DNA of 64,000 nucleotides from Cherax quadricarinatus. Its lineage: Eukaryota > Arthropoda > Malacostraca > Decapoda > Parastacidae. Position numbers and translations under genes: made by a program. Within the stretch, counting starts at the first letter, position 1, and each line of letters begins with the position of its first letter. Positions 11,887-22,682 of this stretch are shown here, in pieces. The notes below the pieces were generated by a model. That model was not told the origin of the DNA. It was given only the letters and a program-made list of their open reading frames with translations, and searched no databases. The stretch is taken from positions 20,251,032 through 20,315,031 of the forward strand of contig NC_091307.1 in the NCBI RefSeq assembly GCF_038502225.1, given 5' to 3'.

Positions 11887-12605
11887 GCCAATTTACACAT
11901 TGCTCTCTGAATTCTATTCTAGTGACATTCGCAAATGTTGTAAAGTCTTTGATTTGAGGAACTTTGATCATATTTCGATCTTATCTCAGAATTGCCAGTT
12001 TATTGTCGAGCGGAGGTTGTATCTGCTACATGAACACTAGTGTCTTAGTGTATATACTGGGAGATACACATTGTGTGCTGCATTAGTGTGGCCGTGTGTA
12101 TACACTAGGTTTAATACATTTTTAAGAGATTAAAGAAAACTTGATGTTTGTGTTTGAGTGTTTAACATCCATCGCGCAGTCGATGGAAATTTTTAAGCCA
12201 TTTCGATTTTTTTTTTCAAAATTTCGCAAAGTTAAAGGACCATAAGCAAGCAGAGCTTGTTAACACTATCAAACTGAAGCTACCACATCTTATCCTTAAG
12301 TAAATACCAGGAGGAGACGGAGAGAACACCAGAGGTGTGAAGCGAGACAAGTCTTGAAGGCAACTATTGGAGCCTCCTTTCATGAAGAACCTTTTAGTTC
12401 AGGTATTTAGACGATCAACCAAAAATAAACAAACGAATCCCATTTTTTTCTTTAGGAAAAAAGCCAGATATTTTTTCTTAAAAGTGGGGCTAAGGAAGTT
12501 AGAAGCACGACACTGCCGGAAATAAATACGGTATCTGGTGAGGCATTTACTGAAGAATATATTCAGGTGAAAATAGCAAACACTTATTAAAAGTTTTCTA
12601 CTGTC
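11887..12605. other. No gene recognised
   Basis: AT-rich. No repeat family or exon was identified. Confidence 0.35.
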
Positions 12606-12678
12606 GTGAGGCCTGGTCACAGACCGGGCCGTAGGGGCGTTGACCCCCGAAACCCTCTCCAGGTATACTCCAGGTAAC
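12606..12678 (+). mobile_element. Family A LINE 3' terminus
   Basis: Solo end: GAGGCCTGGTCACAGACCGG, then GGGGCGTTGACCCCCGAAAC, then CTCTCCAGGTATACTCCAGG. Only about 70 bp remain. Confidence 0.88.
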
Positions 12679-12969
12679 AGCAAGGAGAAAAGTTGAATAA
12701 ATTTATCGTGAATAACACGAAAAGTAAGTGAGCGTCAACAGTGAAATGGGTTTAGTCATCACAAACGATGGTGGTACCCAGTCACAGTAATTGGACAGGA
12801 AACGCTTGAAAATTCACATTTAACCTACAAATTGGAAACGAAGGAGAGCCATTTGTTCATCTTGGATCAGTGTGAATTGTTCCAGTCCTGGGATGTTTAC
12901 TTTTATTCTGCATAATCTTGAAAATCTTCCGCCATCATCGCACTTCCAAAAATGTGCATTTGGCCACAG

Positions 12970-13330
12970 CAAAATATAAAGGGGAGGATTATGTCTAAAT
13001 TAGACTATCTAAAAGCAATCATTCCCACTCATTTGTCTGACCTATTGCCAAAGCCATCTAAGGTATTTGCTTTGATGACGGTACTAGTCAGTCAGTTCTA
13101 CTCATCTCCAGTTTGAATTCACTGTTGCGAGTACTGTCAAAAGTTATAATTTCAGTGCCATGATTATATTTCTTTCATTTATATCTAGCTTCCATTTGTA
13201 AGCTTTTATTTACATTTATATGTATTCTTGCCATTGAAAAGTAAATTAAATGTTTTTAACCTGTCTTCGTATAAAATATTCCTAACACTTTTACCTTCCT
13301 CTGTATATTATCCAGCGTATTTATGTTAAA
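12970..13330 (-). mobile_element. Decayed CR1-like LINE C-terminal fragment
   Basis: Not visible as a long open frame. On the minus strand, 13093-13030 reads TVIKANTLDGFGNRSDK, the counterpart of the CR1 C-terminus (family C: VVEAGSIHSFKQRYDK). Around 13325-13260 a broken frame gives DNIQRKVK and, in another frame, ILYEDRLK. These correspond to the CR1 motifs 'LE.VQR.AT' and 'SYEERL'. The segment between them is shortened. Confidence 0.6.
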
Positions 13331-13462
13331 TCTGTAATGTAAAGAAAACAACTGTTGAAATATATGTAACATTGGTATTTCTGTTACTCATATTTTTTGT
13401 TATGAAATTAAGCTTCACTGTCTTAGCTTCAGATTGTTACGAAGTCATCTCCTCGTAGCATC

Positions 13463-13618
13463 TTCCTGGAGTCTACCTAAAGGGGTGTTTCGGGGGGTCA
13501 TTGCCCCCGCGGGCAGTCCATGACCTGGCCTCCTGGTTGATCAGGGCTTGATCAACCAGGCTCTTACTGTTGGCCTTGCGTAATCCGACGTACGAAACAC
13601 TGCCCGGCTAGTCCGATT
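13463..13618 (-). mobile_element. Family A LINE 3' fragment
   Basis: Reads TCCTGGAGTCTACCTAAAGG, then GGGTCATTGCCCCCGCGGGC, then TCAGGGCTTGATCAACCAGG and TACGAAACACTGCCCGGCTA on the + strand, the complement of the family A end. About 155 bp remain. Confidence 0.9.
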
Positions 13619-14849
13619 ATTATGAAGCCAAGTTGTAATTTAAAGGCTTTATCTTCAGATTTCTGTATTGGTGCCTTTTTTTTGGGGGGGAGGGGCATAG
13701 AAATACGGGAAGACGATGAGATAAGTGGAAGCAGAGGAAGAAGAGAGATGTAGAAATAATGGAAAATAATGGGTTTTGAGGTGAGATTAGGGAGGAGGAA
13801 AGATGAGAAGGTGTAGGCCTGTGACCACCTGGTCCCAGCGTGGAGTTGTGACATGCGGAGATGGGTGCGGCCCCTCACATTTTACTTTAGTTAAGTCTGG
13901 GGCTCAGGTGTCAGGGTGTTATTCTCGGGTATCACCGTTTGGTGTTCTCGTGTTTGTGTGTGGTGTTCACGTTTTAGTGTCTTGTGTAAGTGTGTGATGT
14001 TTGTGTCATAGTGTTGTCCCCTGGTCTTATTCCCTAATGCTTTATTGCCATTGTATGTTGTTTTGGCGAGCCTTCTGCTATGCTATCTCTGCCTGAACAA
14101 TCTAGCTAGAAGTAGACGTAGATAGACTTTAGTTCGACCTAAGCAGATAAGTCTTAATGTATTGAAATGACATTGTGCAGGGATCATAGTGTCGTTGGGT
14201 TGGGTGGCGGTGATACCGGGGTCATGTTCAGGTAACCTTCAGGTAACCTCCAGGTAACTTGAGGAAAGCATAAACGACTTTACAACAGACACTTATCACA
14301 AATTCTTGACCTAACGCGAGTGCGGAATTTAGCAAGACAGTGTGACTATCACTTATACTTCGCGTTGACATAAATTTCGCGGTCAGTTCCCATCGCCTGT
14401 AGCAGCTGCTGCCCAGTAAGTGTTTTTCTCGGTAGATTTGAAAAGACTTTTGGAAAGGCTGAGTAAAGTAGGTAAGCCAACATGGTTTGACCAAAACAAA
14501 CCTTGTAGAGAGCAGAAGACAAACTCGCCGCGTATCATGTTTCCTAAAAGGTGTGTTGAGGAGGAGCGAGAGGCAGTGTAGAGGCAAACGAATGAGGGAA
14601 GATGCGAAGGGAGGCTGGGAAGTTAAAACAAGATAAGAGAGAGAGAGGTGAGAAAGAGTGACAAGATGAGAGAGGAACGAAGTCTAGGAAAAGCCTGGTA
14701 AAATCATAGATGAAACGAAATGTTTGGAGATGGTATAACAACGTAATATAATCACATGACACTAACAAGGATCACCAAGTCACTACCAGGAAAAATGCCC
14801 GAAATACTCTTCATAATCGGTGGCTTTCCAGCAAGTTTATGTATTCTAT
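13619..14849. other. No gene recognised
   Basis: 14229-14258 carries AGGTAACCT-type tandem copies like the terminal repeat of family A, possibly a tail relic. 14580-14700 is purine-rich. No exon is recognised. Confidence 0.35.
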
Positions 14850-14922
14850 TCCACGAGCCTGGCCCATGGCCGGGCTCCGGGAGTAGAAAGACTCTCGGAA
14901 CTCATCAAAGGTATATCAAGGG
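14850..14922 (+). mobile_element. Family B LINE 3' terminus
   Basis: CACGAGCCTGGCCCATGGCC then CTCTCGGAACTCATCAAAGG followed by TATATCAAGGGTA. This is one of the best-preserved family B termini in the window. Confidence 0.88.
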
Positions 14923-15012
14923 TAAAGGTATTATTTGCAAGTATTGTAAGCTTTGGAAATTAACTTTTTTTTCATTTTCAACCAAAAACATTTTCCCTAC
15001 AGGACTTCTCAA

Positions 15013-15013
<1 letters not shown>

Positions 15014-15092
<79 letters not shown>
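15014..15092. repeat. (CT)n microsatellite next to the family D 3' end
   Basis: About 79 bp of pure CT dinucleotide, about 10 bp from the 3' end of the family D LINE at 15093. Confidence 0.97.
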
Positions 15093-15096
<4 letters not shown>

Positions 15097-16162
15097 ACAC
15101 AGGGTTTGACAGGTTAAGGATCCCTAGCTTTATTGACAGCTATTTACAGGTTAAGGATTCCTAACTTTATTGGCAAGCTAAGAGCTGTTACCTACATCAG
15201 CTCATTTGAAAGCATTTTTATTGTTATGAGACATACAAGTAGGAAACAGGATGAAGTTGGAGCCATCTGTGGGCCAGCATTTTCATTTGATCAACTGACT
15301 TTATCTCGTTGACATCATTATGCTGTACGAATGTGTTCCATACTCGAGTCATCCTGGGTATGTATGATCTCAGATGGAGTGATGTTCTGGAGAAGGGTAC
15401 AGCCAGAGTGAAGGTTGCTGCTTTCTGCCCGTCTTGTGGCATAAAAGCTTGTTTCACGCTGTCCTCGAAGTGGATCCAAGTGTGGTATTTTGACAATATT
15501 GGCCTTGTACATAACAGTAAGGCCACCCACATCCCTCCTATGTTGAAGGCTCTGCTGAAATGACAGATCTATCCAGGATGGGTCCAGGCGAGAGATGAGA
15601 CGTCTTGCTCTGTTCTCTACTCTGTCAAGCAGTCGCAGATGAGAGGGGGGGCAGGCAAACCAAGAAAGTGGAGCATACTCAAGGTGCGAGCGTACTTGTG
15701 CCTCGTACAGGATCTTGCAACCCCTACTGTCAAGCAGATGGGAGATACGGATAAGTGCTGTAAACTTCCTGGCTGCCTTGTTTGCAAGATTTACAACATG
15801 GTTCTTCATGGTTAGTTTGGAGTCAAATTTCACCCCAAGGATATCAACTTCTTCTCCAGGTGCCAACATCCTCCCATTCATCCTTACTACTGCACCAGCA
15901 TTACCATCATGGTGCCTAGAGACGATCATCATTTGCGTTTTCTCAGGTGCAAATGTTACTTGCCATCTATTTCCCCAAGCTGATATAGCTCTCAGCTGGT
16001 GATTGATGTAGCTTAGAGCAGCTGGCATTTCTTCCCTTGGATAAGTGAATGTCAGTGTACAGTCGTCTGCATATGCATGTGATTCTGGGATGAGATGAAG
16101 AAGGTCGTTGAAGTAGACATTCCATAACAATGGACCCAGCACGCTTCCTTGTGGAACACTTG
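15093..16162 (-). mobile_element. Family D LINE, 5'-truncated at a (CT)n tract
   Basis: A Jockey-superfamily-like non-LTR element on the minus strand. It begins abruptly at the RT motif SVPQGSVLGP where the (CT)n tract ends (16162). It runs through the RT catalytic region and C-terminus to a 3' untranslated end with two copies of a 37-38-bp unit (CAGGTTAAGGATCCCTAGC...), at 15110-15146 and 15147-15184. The same 3' end recurs at 60068-60163. CT tracts lie on both sides, as would be expected after insertion into a microsatellite. Confidence 0.85.
15224..16159 (-). pseudogene. Family D reverse transcriptase, partial, frameshifted
   Basis: Encodes the C-terminal half of a non-LTR reverse transcriptase: SVPQGSVLGPLLWNVYFNDL, the catalytic AYADDC (YADD at 16062-16073), a DILGVKFDSKLTMK block, and the thumb-like LYEAQVRSHLEYAPLSW with the LDRVENRARRLI motif. 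The frame stays open to about 15410. The family-like C-terminus (PFSRTSLHLRSYIPRMTRVW and onward to ADQ/MLAHRWLQ-type text, ending near 15227) lies in a second frame. A single indel around 15400-15440 therefore breaks the protein. The endonuclease and the RT fingers are absent. Clade assignment beyond Jockey superfamily is uncertain. Confidence 0.82.

Positions 16163-16244
<82 letters not shown>
16163..16244. repeat. (CT)n microsatellite at the 5' truncation of family D
   Basis: About 82 bp of pure CT. The family D coding sequence starts exactly at its left edge. Confidence 0.97.
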
Positions 16245-16246
<2 letters not shown>

Positions 16247-16399
16247 TCCCCTTCCCCTCCCACCACCTAAGCAGCTTGTGAATCCTCTTCCCCGGTCCTA
16301 AGTGTTGCCCCGCCCTGACAGCTGCCAGTGAAACAGATAAAACCAACCAAGTTTAAGAAGTGTGCTTAGTGTTGACGAGACGAAGCTGGACTCTTTGTG

Positions 16400-16520
16400 T
16401 TGAAAGCTGCTGCTGTTGTTACTACTACTGATATTACTGTTAGTACTGCTGCTGTTAGTGATGCTGCTGCTGTTATTGTTGTATCTGCTGCTTATTGTCC
16501 TGCTGCTGCTTCTAGTACTT
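16400..16520. repeat. Imperfect CTG/TTA trinucleotide stretch
   Basis: GCTGCTGCTGTT, ACTACTACTG and GCTGCTGCTTCT runs. Alanine-, valine- and serine-rich frames here are repeat artefacts. Confidence 0.7.
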
Positions 16521-16816
16521 ATTTTCATTCTTTTCACATTGCGAACTTATCTTTAGGTAACAGAGCTGTTGCCGCTACTTGCTTTTTATTTTTTTTTCTG
16601 CTCTTTCTATTTGTTCTTGCTAGTTACTGTTTTTGCGGAGGTTGTTATTGTTGTCTTCTTCGATAGTGTTGATTGTGACAGCGTTTACGGCAGCAGTTGT
16701 GGCAGTAGCGATGATAGGTGTTGCAGTAACTTTGGAAGGTGTGGCACAGTTGATCACTTTAATAAAAGAGTCCACCTCTTTACTTTTTAATATCTGCTAG
16801 AAGCTTTTCTAACATC

Positions 16817-16925
16817 ATACCTGGAGGTTACCTGGAGGTTACCTGGAGGTTATTCCGGGGATCAACGCCCCCGCGGCCCGGTCCATGACCAGGCCTCCCG
16901 ATGGATCAGGGCCTGATCAACTAGG
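16817..16925 (-). mobile_element. Family A LINE 3' terminus with triple tail repeat
   Basis: Three copies of ACCTGGAGGTT (16820-16852), then CCGGGGATCAACGCCCCCGC and GATCAGGGCCTGATCAACTA. The 11-bp unit repeated at the extreme 3' end matches the habit of CR1-group elements to end in short tandem repeats. Confidence 0.92.
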
Positions 16926-17169
16926 ATACGTTGACACGAGGAATTTAAACAGACGCAGTCAGCTGAATAAGGGACAAGTGTGTTTAATTTATAAAATGAC
17001 GTGTGTGTGTTTTATATAAATACGGAAGTTCAGTAGCAAACAGTGCCTTACAGCAGATAAGTTCAAGAACACAGGTTTCTACCCACCTGCCAAGAGTGTT
17101 AGCGCAGGTTAGTGAACAAACATAATTTATAACAGTATTGTAAACCTGAAAGTGGATCATTGCCTCCTT

Positions 17170-17305
17170 CAAGTGCTAGGTCAACCGAGCAGGGATGGAT
17201 CTGTTGGCCAACAGCAACAGCTTGGTTGACCAGGCAAGCACCAGAAAGGTCTGGCTCCATGCTTGGTTCCAGGTGTAGGAAGACTCATCACCTGTCACAG
17301 GTATG
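17170..17305 (+). mobile_element. Family B LINE 3' end, diverged
   Basis: GGATGGATCTGTTGGCCAAC, then CTTGGTTGACCAGGCAAGCA, then a variant terminus ending GTCACAGGTATG. Confidence 0.8.
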
Positions 17306-17582
17306 TTACGTTCTATTCAAACTTTATCGCAAACCTCTCGGAGGTAAATAATGCAATGTGGGCAGCAGTGAGAGGAGGAGGTTGTAAACAGTGTGAAGAT
17401 AAGGTGTAGAAAAGGCTTTCTAAACTTACTTAAGGACACAGGCACTTAGGTTTGGCAACTCCAGATGTTCCTGATGTGACGTAAATATAAATTTTTTACG
17501 AGCCTCCAGATCCCTAGCCAGAATGTCTACTTGTTTTTATGAAACTATGTTCTTGTCTTGCCGATTAATAAGAACTAGCATA

Positions 17583-17638
17583 GTTAGTTACATACTAGTG
17601 TCTAATCGACATGTGCCTAGGACAAAATGGTAACTAAC
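17583..17638. repeat. 56-bp element with 9-bp perfect terminal inverted repeats
   Basis: GTTAGTTAC (17583-17591) and GTAACTAAC (17630-17638) are exact reverse complements. The internal stretch TCGACATGTGCCTAG is also present at 25111-25158, with the same right end but not the left end. It is an unclassified short repeat. Confidence 0.6.
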
Positions 17639-17639
17639 A

Positions 17640-18000
17640 GGTTATAAAATCATCGAGTGGAGACACAAGAAAATGCTGGGAAGCAATATGGGATACATAA
17701 GACATTGCTGCGAAACTGTAAGGAATATACTAATGTAGAGAAAACAGCGTGAGATACACTAATGAAGGGGAAACTCCTTGGCCTTTACTAATGTAAGGAA
17801 GCAGTGTGGAATACATGGGTCTGCTAGAGTAATGGAAGGAAACAACGTGTAACATCAACATATATGTAAAGGATTGCCGGAACAATGACAGGTTGTAACA
17901 ACATGGCTGCCCAGGCTGTCACAGAAATTAAATCTGATCTCAGGCCGAGGCTGTAAAGAAGAACTCTTGAAACTGGTCACTGGTAAGACGCAGGTTTGGC
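17640..18000. other. No gene recognised
   Basis: 17690-17850 contains loosely repeated 'gaag-ca-tgtgggatacact' phrases. 17930-17985 weakly resembles the family B terminus. Nothing is supportable as coding. Confidence 0.3.
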
Positions 18001-18095
18001 TGTTGGATGCAGGTGTGATTGTTGGACGCAGGTGTAACTGTTGGATGCAAGTATGGCTGAAGGATGCAAGTGCATCAGTTGGATGCAGATGTGCA
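18001..18095. repeat. 19-bp minisatellite, five copies
   Basis: The unit is TGTTGGATGCAGGTGTGAT with substitutions but constant length. Five consecutive units are visible. Confidence 0.88.
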
Positions 18096-18239
18096 TGCTT
18101 AAAAAAACAAGTTTGAGGTAGTGGATACCCTACACTTTGTGTCAAACAATAACAACTAATCGCTCAGGCGACTTCAAGTCTGCCTGCATCCGAGCGCACT
18201 GGCAAATTTATGAATGACTGTGGTGTGCATATTAACTAA

Positions 18240-18580
18240 GGAGACTTTATCGTCGCCGCCGAAGACAGCGACGTCAGCGCATTAGCGCCCAAGGAGATAT
18301 TTTGCCCTACCATCTTAGCGCCGTCAACAACAATTACCGGTACGTCAACACAAATCTTTAAGGGCAAAATGGAGCCGCAGCTGCTGCGGTGTTTCTCAAG
18401 CCAGTACCCCTGGCGCCATTATAATTGGCCAGACGAGCTGATAAGACAGAACTTCGCTGCCTTCTGCTCGTTTAATTGCCTGCTGCAGCGCCTGCAGCCC
18501 CTCCACAACGCCTTCAGGCACTCCATTGAACTCCCTGACACGCCAAGGCGCCTCCATACCCTCGACAGCGCTTAAAACAT
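18240..18580. other. GC-richer single-copy island; possible conserved noncoding element
   Basis: The base composition differs from the surroundings (many GCGCC, GACGTCAGCGC and CAGCGCCTGC words). It holds a 68-residue + strand open frame (18369-18575) with no recognised domain. It includes AT-rich homeodomain-type words (CATTATAATTGG, TTTAATTGCC). No repeat family is recognised. It could be an intronic regulatory element or an unrecognised exon. Confidence 0.3.
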
Positions 18581-19104
18581 CTTCAGGGGCCTATAGTCAT
18601 TACAGTTCCTATAGACCCTCAGAAACATAGGATCAGAGAGTCATGTGTTGTTGTACCCGATGTGCTGTTGCCGGCTTCATTTCCACTTGAGTGTCAGTTG
18701 CATTTTAGTTGCAGAGGAGACAGTCCAAGAGAGCCCATGAAGTTCCGGGTCCTGATGTGACGGCCATATATCCCGGCGCGAAAGATCCATGAGCTGATGA
18801 AAGAGCTGTTCGCCGGAATTTATGGCGGTCTCCAATTGACCTCACCTTGTCAGCAAGATTTGTGATGGTGAGCTGCTCCTGCAGAGCACTTGAGAACGTC
18901 GCCACAGGAGTAAGAGAAGAGGAAAAAACACGTGCTGCATTAGTGAGGTGATGAAGGAGGAATTGCTTTGCTACAGAGGATGTATTTTATGGTGTCTTCG
19001 ATGATCTTCACAGAGAGTGGCTGATGATCGGGCAAGGGCAATTCATTGCTCTGATGCCCCGGCACCTGCCCTTACGTGTTGCCCTCTGTTTTGTGTCGAT
19101 TTAT
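18581..19104. other. No gene recognised
   Basis: No repeat family or splice-flanked exon identified. Confidence 0.3.
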
Positions 19105-19285
19105 GGTAACAAGGTTTCTGTTGGGGGTTGTTGCTTGTGTGTATGTAATGTTTGTGTTGTTGGTGCTTGTGTGTTGATGTTTGTGTTGGTGGTGCTTGTG
19201 TGTTGATGTTTGTGTTGGTGGTGCTTGTGTGCTGGTGATGTTTGTGTTGGTGGTGCTTGTATGTTGATGTTTGTGTTGGTGGTGT
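19105..19285. repeat. GT-rich minisatellite, about 29-32 bp unit
   Basis: The unit GGTGCTTGTGTGTTGATGTT followed by TGTGTTGGT is repeated about five times with small indels. Confidence 0.88.
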
Positions 19286-19948
19286 GTTGTGAACTTTGTT
19301 GCTACCAATGCGTCTGGTGGCTCTTGTTGGTAATTAGTATTGCTGATGGATCTTGCTGACTTAGTGGTTCCTGAGTCACTGATAGACTCTTTAGCGTGCT
19401 GCTGATTAATGTTGCTTGCGTTGCTGATTTAACTTACTTTTTTGTCGGGGGAAGATGTTGGTCGTATTGTTGGTGATAAGCGGCGTTTCTGTTGGTGATA
19501 AGCGGTGGTTGTGTTGTTGGCGATTCATTATGAGTGTGTTGGTGATTCATGTTAGGTGTTGAGTTCTTAATAATTTGCTATGAATAGCTTCGTAGTAATC
19601 CAGTGGAATTATACGTACATGCATGTACCTGTGTTCGTATCTATACATGTACGTGCGTGTACGTGTATTCGTGCTTGATGTTCTGTTGCGCCTTGATATT
19701 TAGTTAGCAGTTGTGACATTTTTCAACACTAGACGGGATGCTAATGTACTTAATTATATTCAGAGTTATCAGTGTGGTTGCTGTTACTGTGGTAATAGCA
19801 AGGAGGAAGAGAGCAAACGAGGAAGGAAGAAGAGAGGGGGAAAGAAGAGGAAGGGTGTAATAAGAAGGAAGCGAGAAAACAGTAATGGGGGAAAAGGGAT
19901 GGGAGAAAAGAGTGAAGAGGAACCTCTGAGAGAAAGGTAACTAAGGAA
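19286..19948. other. No gene; GT-rich then purine-rich
   Basis: 19450-19560 repeats 'gttggtgataagcgg' twice. 19620-19670 repeats 'gtacgtg' words. 19800-19940 is purine-rich. Confidence 0.35.
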
Positions 19949-19993
<45 letters not shown>

Positions 19994-20115
19994 CATCATA
20001 ATACTCATTGGGGAGCGCTAAAGCTGCAAGGGTCATACACTGCTTGGGAAATGGGAGGCAATCAGATTTAATCGAGGGAGGTGAAGGGATGGCCCTGCCC
20101 CCTGGACTAATATTT
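19949..20115. repeat. Family E short repeat with (ATT)n tail
   Basis: (ATT)n at 19949-19993, then TTGGGGAGCGCTAAAGCTGC, then GGGAAATGGGAGGCAATCAG. The same order (ATT tract, 'gcgctaa', 'ggga-tgggag-caat') occurs at 42440 and 52195. Confidence 0.75.
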
Positions 20116-20305
20116 AATTTTTATAAAGAATTCACATTTTATATTTTCACACTATTCAGTATAGCAACACAATATCTCGAGGTGATAGATGGGTCGTTAT
20201 TACTGGGGAAAGAAGAACCAGTGCATGAGATTCACTTGTACTCTTACCTCACTCTTCCAGTGCCATCCTCTTTAAGCTTTACACCAGGAAAAATGTATAA
20301 CCCCC

Positions 20306-20307
<2 letters not shown>

Positions 20308-20361
<54 letters not shown>
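20308..20361. repeat. (CA)n microsatellite at the 5' end of family C
   Basis: About 54 bp of CA repeat ending exactly where recognisable LINE sequence begins. Confidence 0.97.
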
Positions 20362-20364
<3 letters not shown>

Positions 20365-22682
20365 TGGAGAACTTCATGTACCAACACGTAAGGGACACTA
20401 CAAGAGAGAGAGGAGAGGATGAACCAGCAAGGCTGGACTTAGTATTCACCTTCAGTAGTGCAGATATCGAGGACATCACATATGAAAGACCCCTTGGGGC
20501 CAGTGACCATGTGGTTGTAAGCTTCGAATACACAGTAGAGCTACAAGTGGAGGGAGAAGCAGGAAGGCCAGGACGAATGAAGCCAAACTACAAGAAAGGG
20601 GACTACACAGGAATGAGGAACTACCTGAACGGGGTTCAGTGGGACAGAGAACTGGCAGGGAAACCAGTTAATGAGATGATGGAATATGTAGCAATAAAAT
20701 GCAAGGAGGCTGAGGAGAGGTTTGTACCCAAGGGTAACAGGAGTAATGAAAAAGCCAGGATGAGCCCATGGTTTACCCAAAGGTGCAGGGAGGCAAAAAC
20801 CAAGTGTGCTAGGGAATGGAAGAAATATAGAAGGCAAAGGACCCAGGAGAACAAGGAGAACAGTCGTAGAGCCAGAAATGAATATGCACAGATAAGAAGG
20901 GAGGCCCAAAGACAATATGAAAATGACATAGCAGCGAAAGCCAAATCTGACCCGAAACTGTTGTACAGCCACATCAGGAGGAAAACAACAGTCAAGGACC
21001 AGGTAATCAGGCTAAGGAAGGAAGGAGGAGAGACAACAGGAAATGACCGGGAAGTATGTGAAGAACTCAACAAGAGATTCAAAGAAGTGTTCACAGAGGA
21101 GACAGAAGGGACTCCAGAAAGACGGAGAGGTGGGGCACACCACCAAGTGCTGGACACAGTGCACACAACCGAGGAAGAAGTGAAGAGGCTTCTGAGTGAG
21201 CTAGATACCTCAAAGGCAATGGGGCCAGATAACATCTCCCCATGGGTATTGAGAGAGGGAGCAGAGGCGCTATGTGTACCCCTAACAACAATATTCAATA
21301 CATCTATCGAAACAGGGAGATTGCCTGAGGCATGGAAGACAGCAAATGTAGTCCCAATCTTTAAAAAAGGAGACAGACATGAAGCATTAAACTACAGACC
21401 AGTGTCACTGACATGTATAGTATGCAAAATCATGGAGAAGATTATCAGGAGAAGAGTGGTGGAACACCTAGAAAGGAATGATCTCATCAACAGCAGCCAG
21501 CATGGTTTCAGGGACGGGAAATCCTGTGTCACAAACCTACTGGAGTTCTATGACATGGTGACAGCAGTAAGACAAGAGAGAGAGGGGTGGGTGGATTGCA
21601 TTTTCTTGGACTGCAAGAAGGCGTTTGACACAGTTCCACACAAGAGATTGGTGCAAAAACTGGAGGACCAAGCAGGGATAACAGGGAAGGCACTACAATG
21701 GATCAGGGAATACTTGTCAGGAAGACAGCAGCGAGTCATGGTACGTGGCGAGGTGTCAGAGTGGGCACCTGTGACCAGCGGGGTCCCGCAGGGGTCAGTC
21801 CTAGGACCAGTGCTGTTTCTGGTATTTGTGAACGACATGACGGAAGGAATAGACTCTGAGGTGTCCCTGTTTGCAGATGACGCGAAGTTGATGAGAAGAA
21901 TACACTCGATCGAAGACCAGGCAGAACTACAAAGGGATCTGGACAGGCTGCAGAACTGGTCCAGCAATTGGCTCCTGGAGTTCAATCCCACCAAGTGCAA
22001 AGTCATGAAGATTGGGGAAGGGCAAAGAAGGCCGCAGACGGAGTACAGTCTAGGGGGTCAGAGACTACAAACCTCACTCAAGGAAAAAGATCTTGGGGTG
22101 AGTATAACACCAGGCACATCTCCTGAAGCGCACATCAACCAAATAACTGCTGCAGCATATGGGCGCCTAGCAAACCTCAGAACAGCATTCCGACATCTTA
22201 ATAAGGAATCGTTCAGGACCCTGTACACCGTATACGTTAGGCCCATATTGGAGTATGCGGCACCAGTTTGGAACCCACACCTAGCCAAGCACGTAAAGAA
22301 ACTAGAGAAAGTGCAAAGGTTTGCAACAAGACTAGTCCCAGAGCTAAGAGGTATGTCCTACGAGGAGAGGTTAAGGGAAATCAACCTGACGACACTGGAG
22401 GACAGGAGAGATAGGGGGGACATGATAACGACATACAAAATACTGAGAGGAATTGACAAGGTGGACAAAAACAGGATGTTCCAGAGATTGGACACAGTAA
22501 CAAGGGGACACAGTTGGAAGCTAAAGACACAGATGAATCACAGGGATGTTAGGAAGTATTTCTTCAGCCACAGAGTAGTCAGTAAGTGGAATAGTTTGGG
22601 AAGAGATGTAGTGGAGGCAGGATCCATACATAGCTTTAAGCAGAGGTACGATAAAGCTCACGGCTCAGGGAGAGTGACCTAG
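20361..22682 (+). CDS. CR1-type endonuclease (C-terminal part) and reverse transcriptase
   Basis: About 770 residues open with no internal stop. The first ATG (20376) is inside the endonuclease domain and is not the native start: the frame is open upstream to 20361. Visible in order: the end of the APE-type endonuclease with ARLDLVFTF and the catalytic SDH (20502-20510); a basic linker; RT motifs AMGPDNISPWVLREG, WKTANVVPIFKKGD, NYRPVSLTC, SSQHGFRDGKSC, FLDCKKAFDTVPH, TSGVPQGSVLGPVLF and the active-site FADD (21870-21881); then the CR1 thumb and C-terminus with LEKVQRFATRLVP, MSYEERLREINLTTLEDRR and SIHSFKQRYDK. The product copies LINE RNA into DNA at a nicked target. The missing 5' half makes this copy non-autonomous, but the intact frame suggests recent insertion. 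Confidence 0.93.

Noticed and set aside
18369..18575. 68-residue open frame as a small gene
   Set aside because: No recognisable domain, start context or splice support; kept only as a possible conserved noncoding region.
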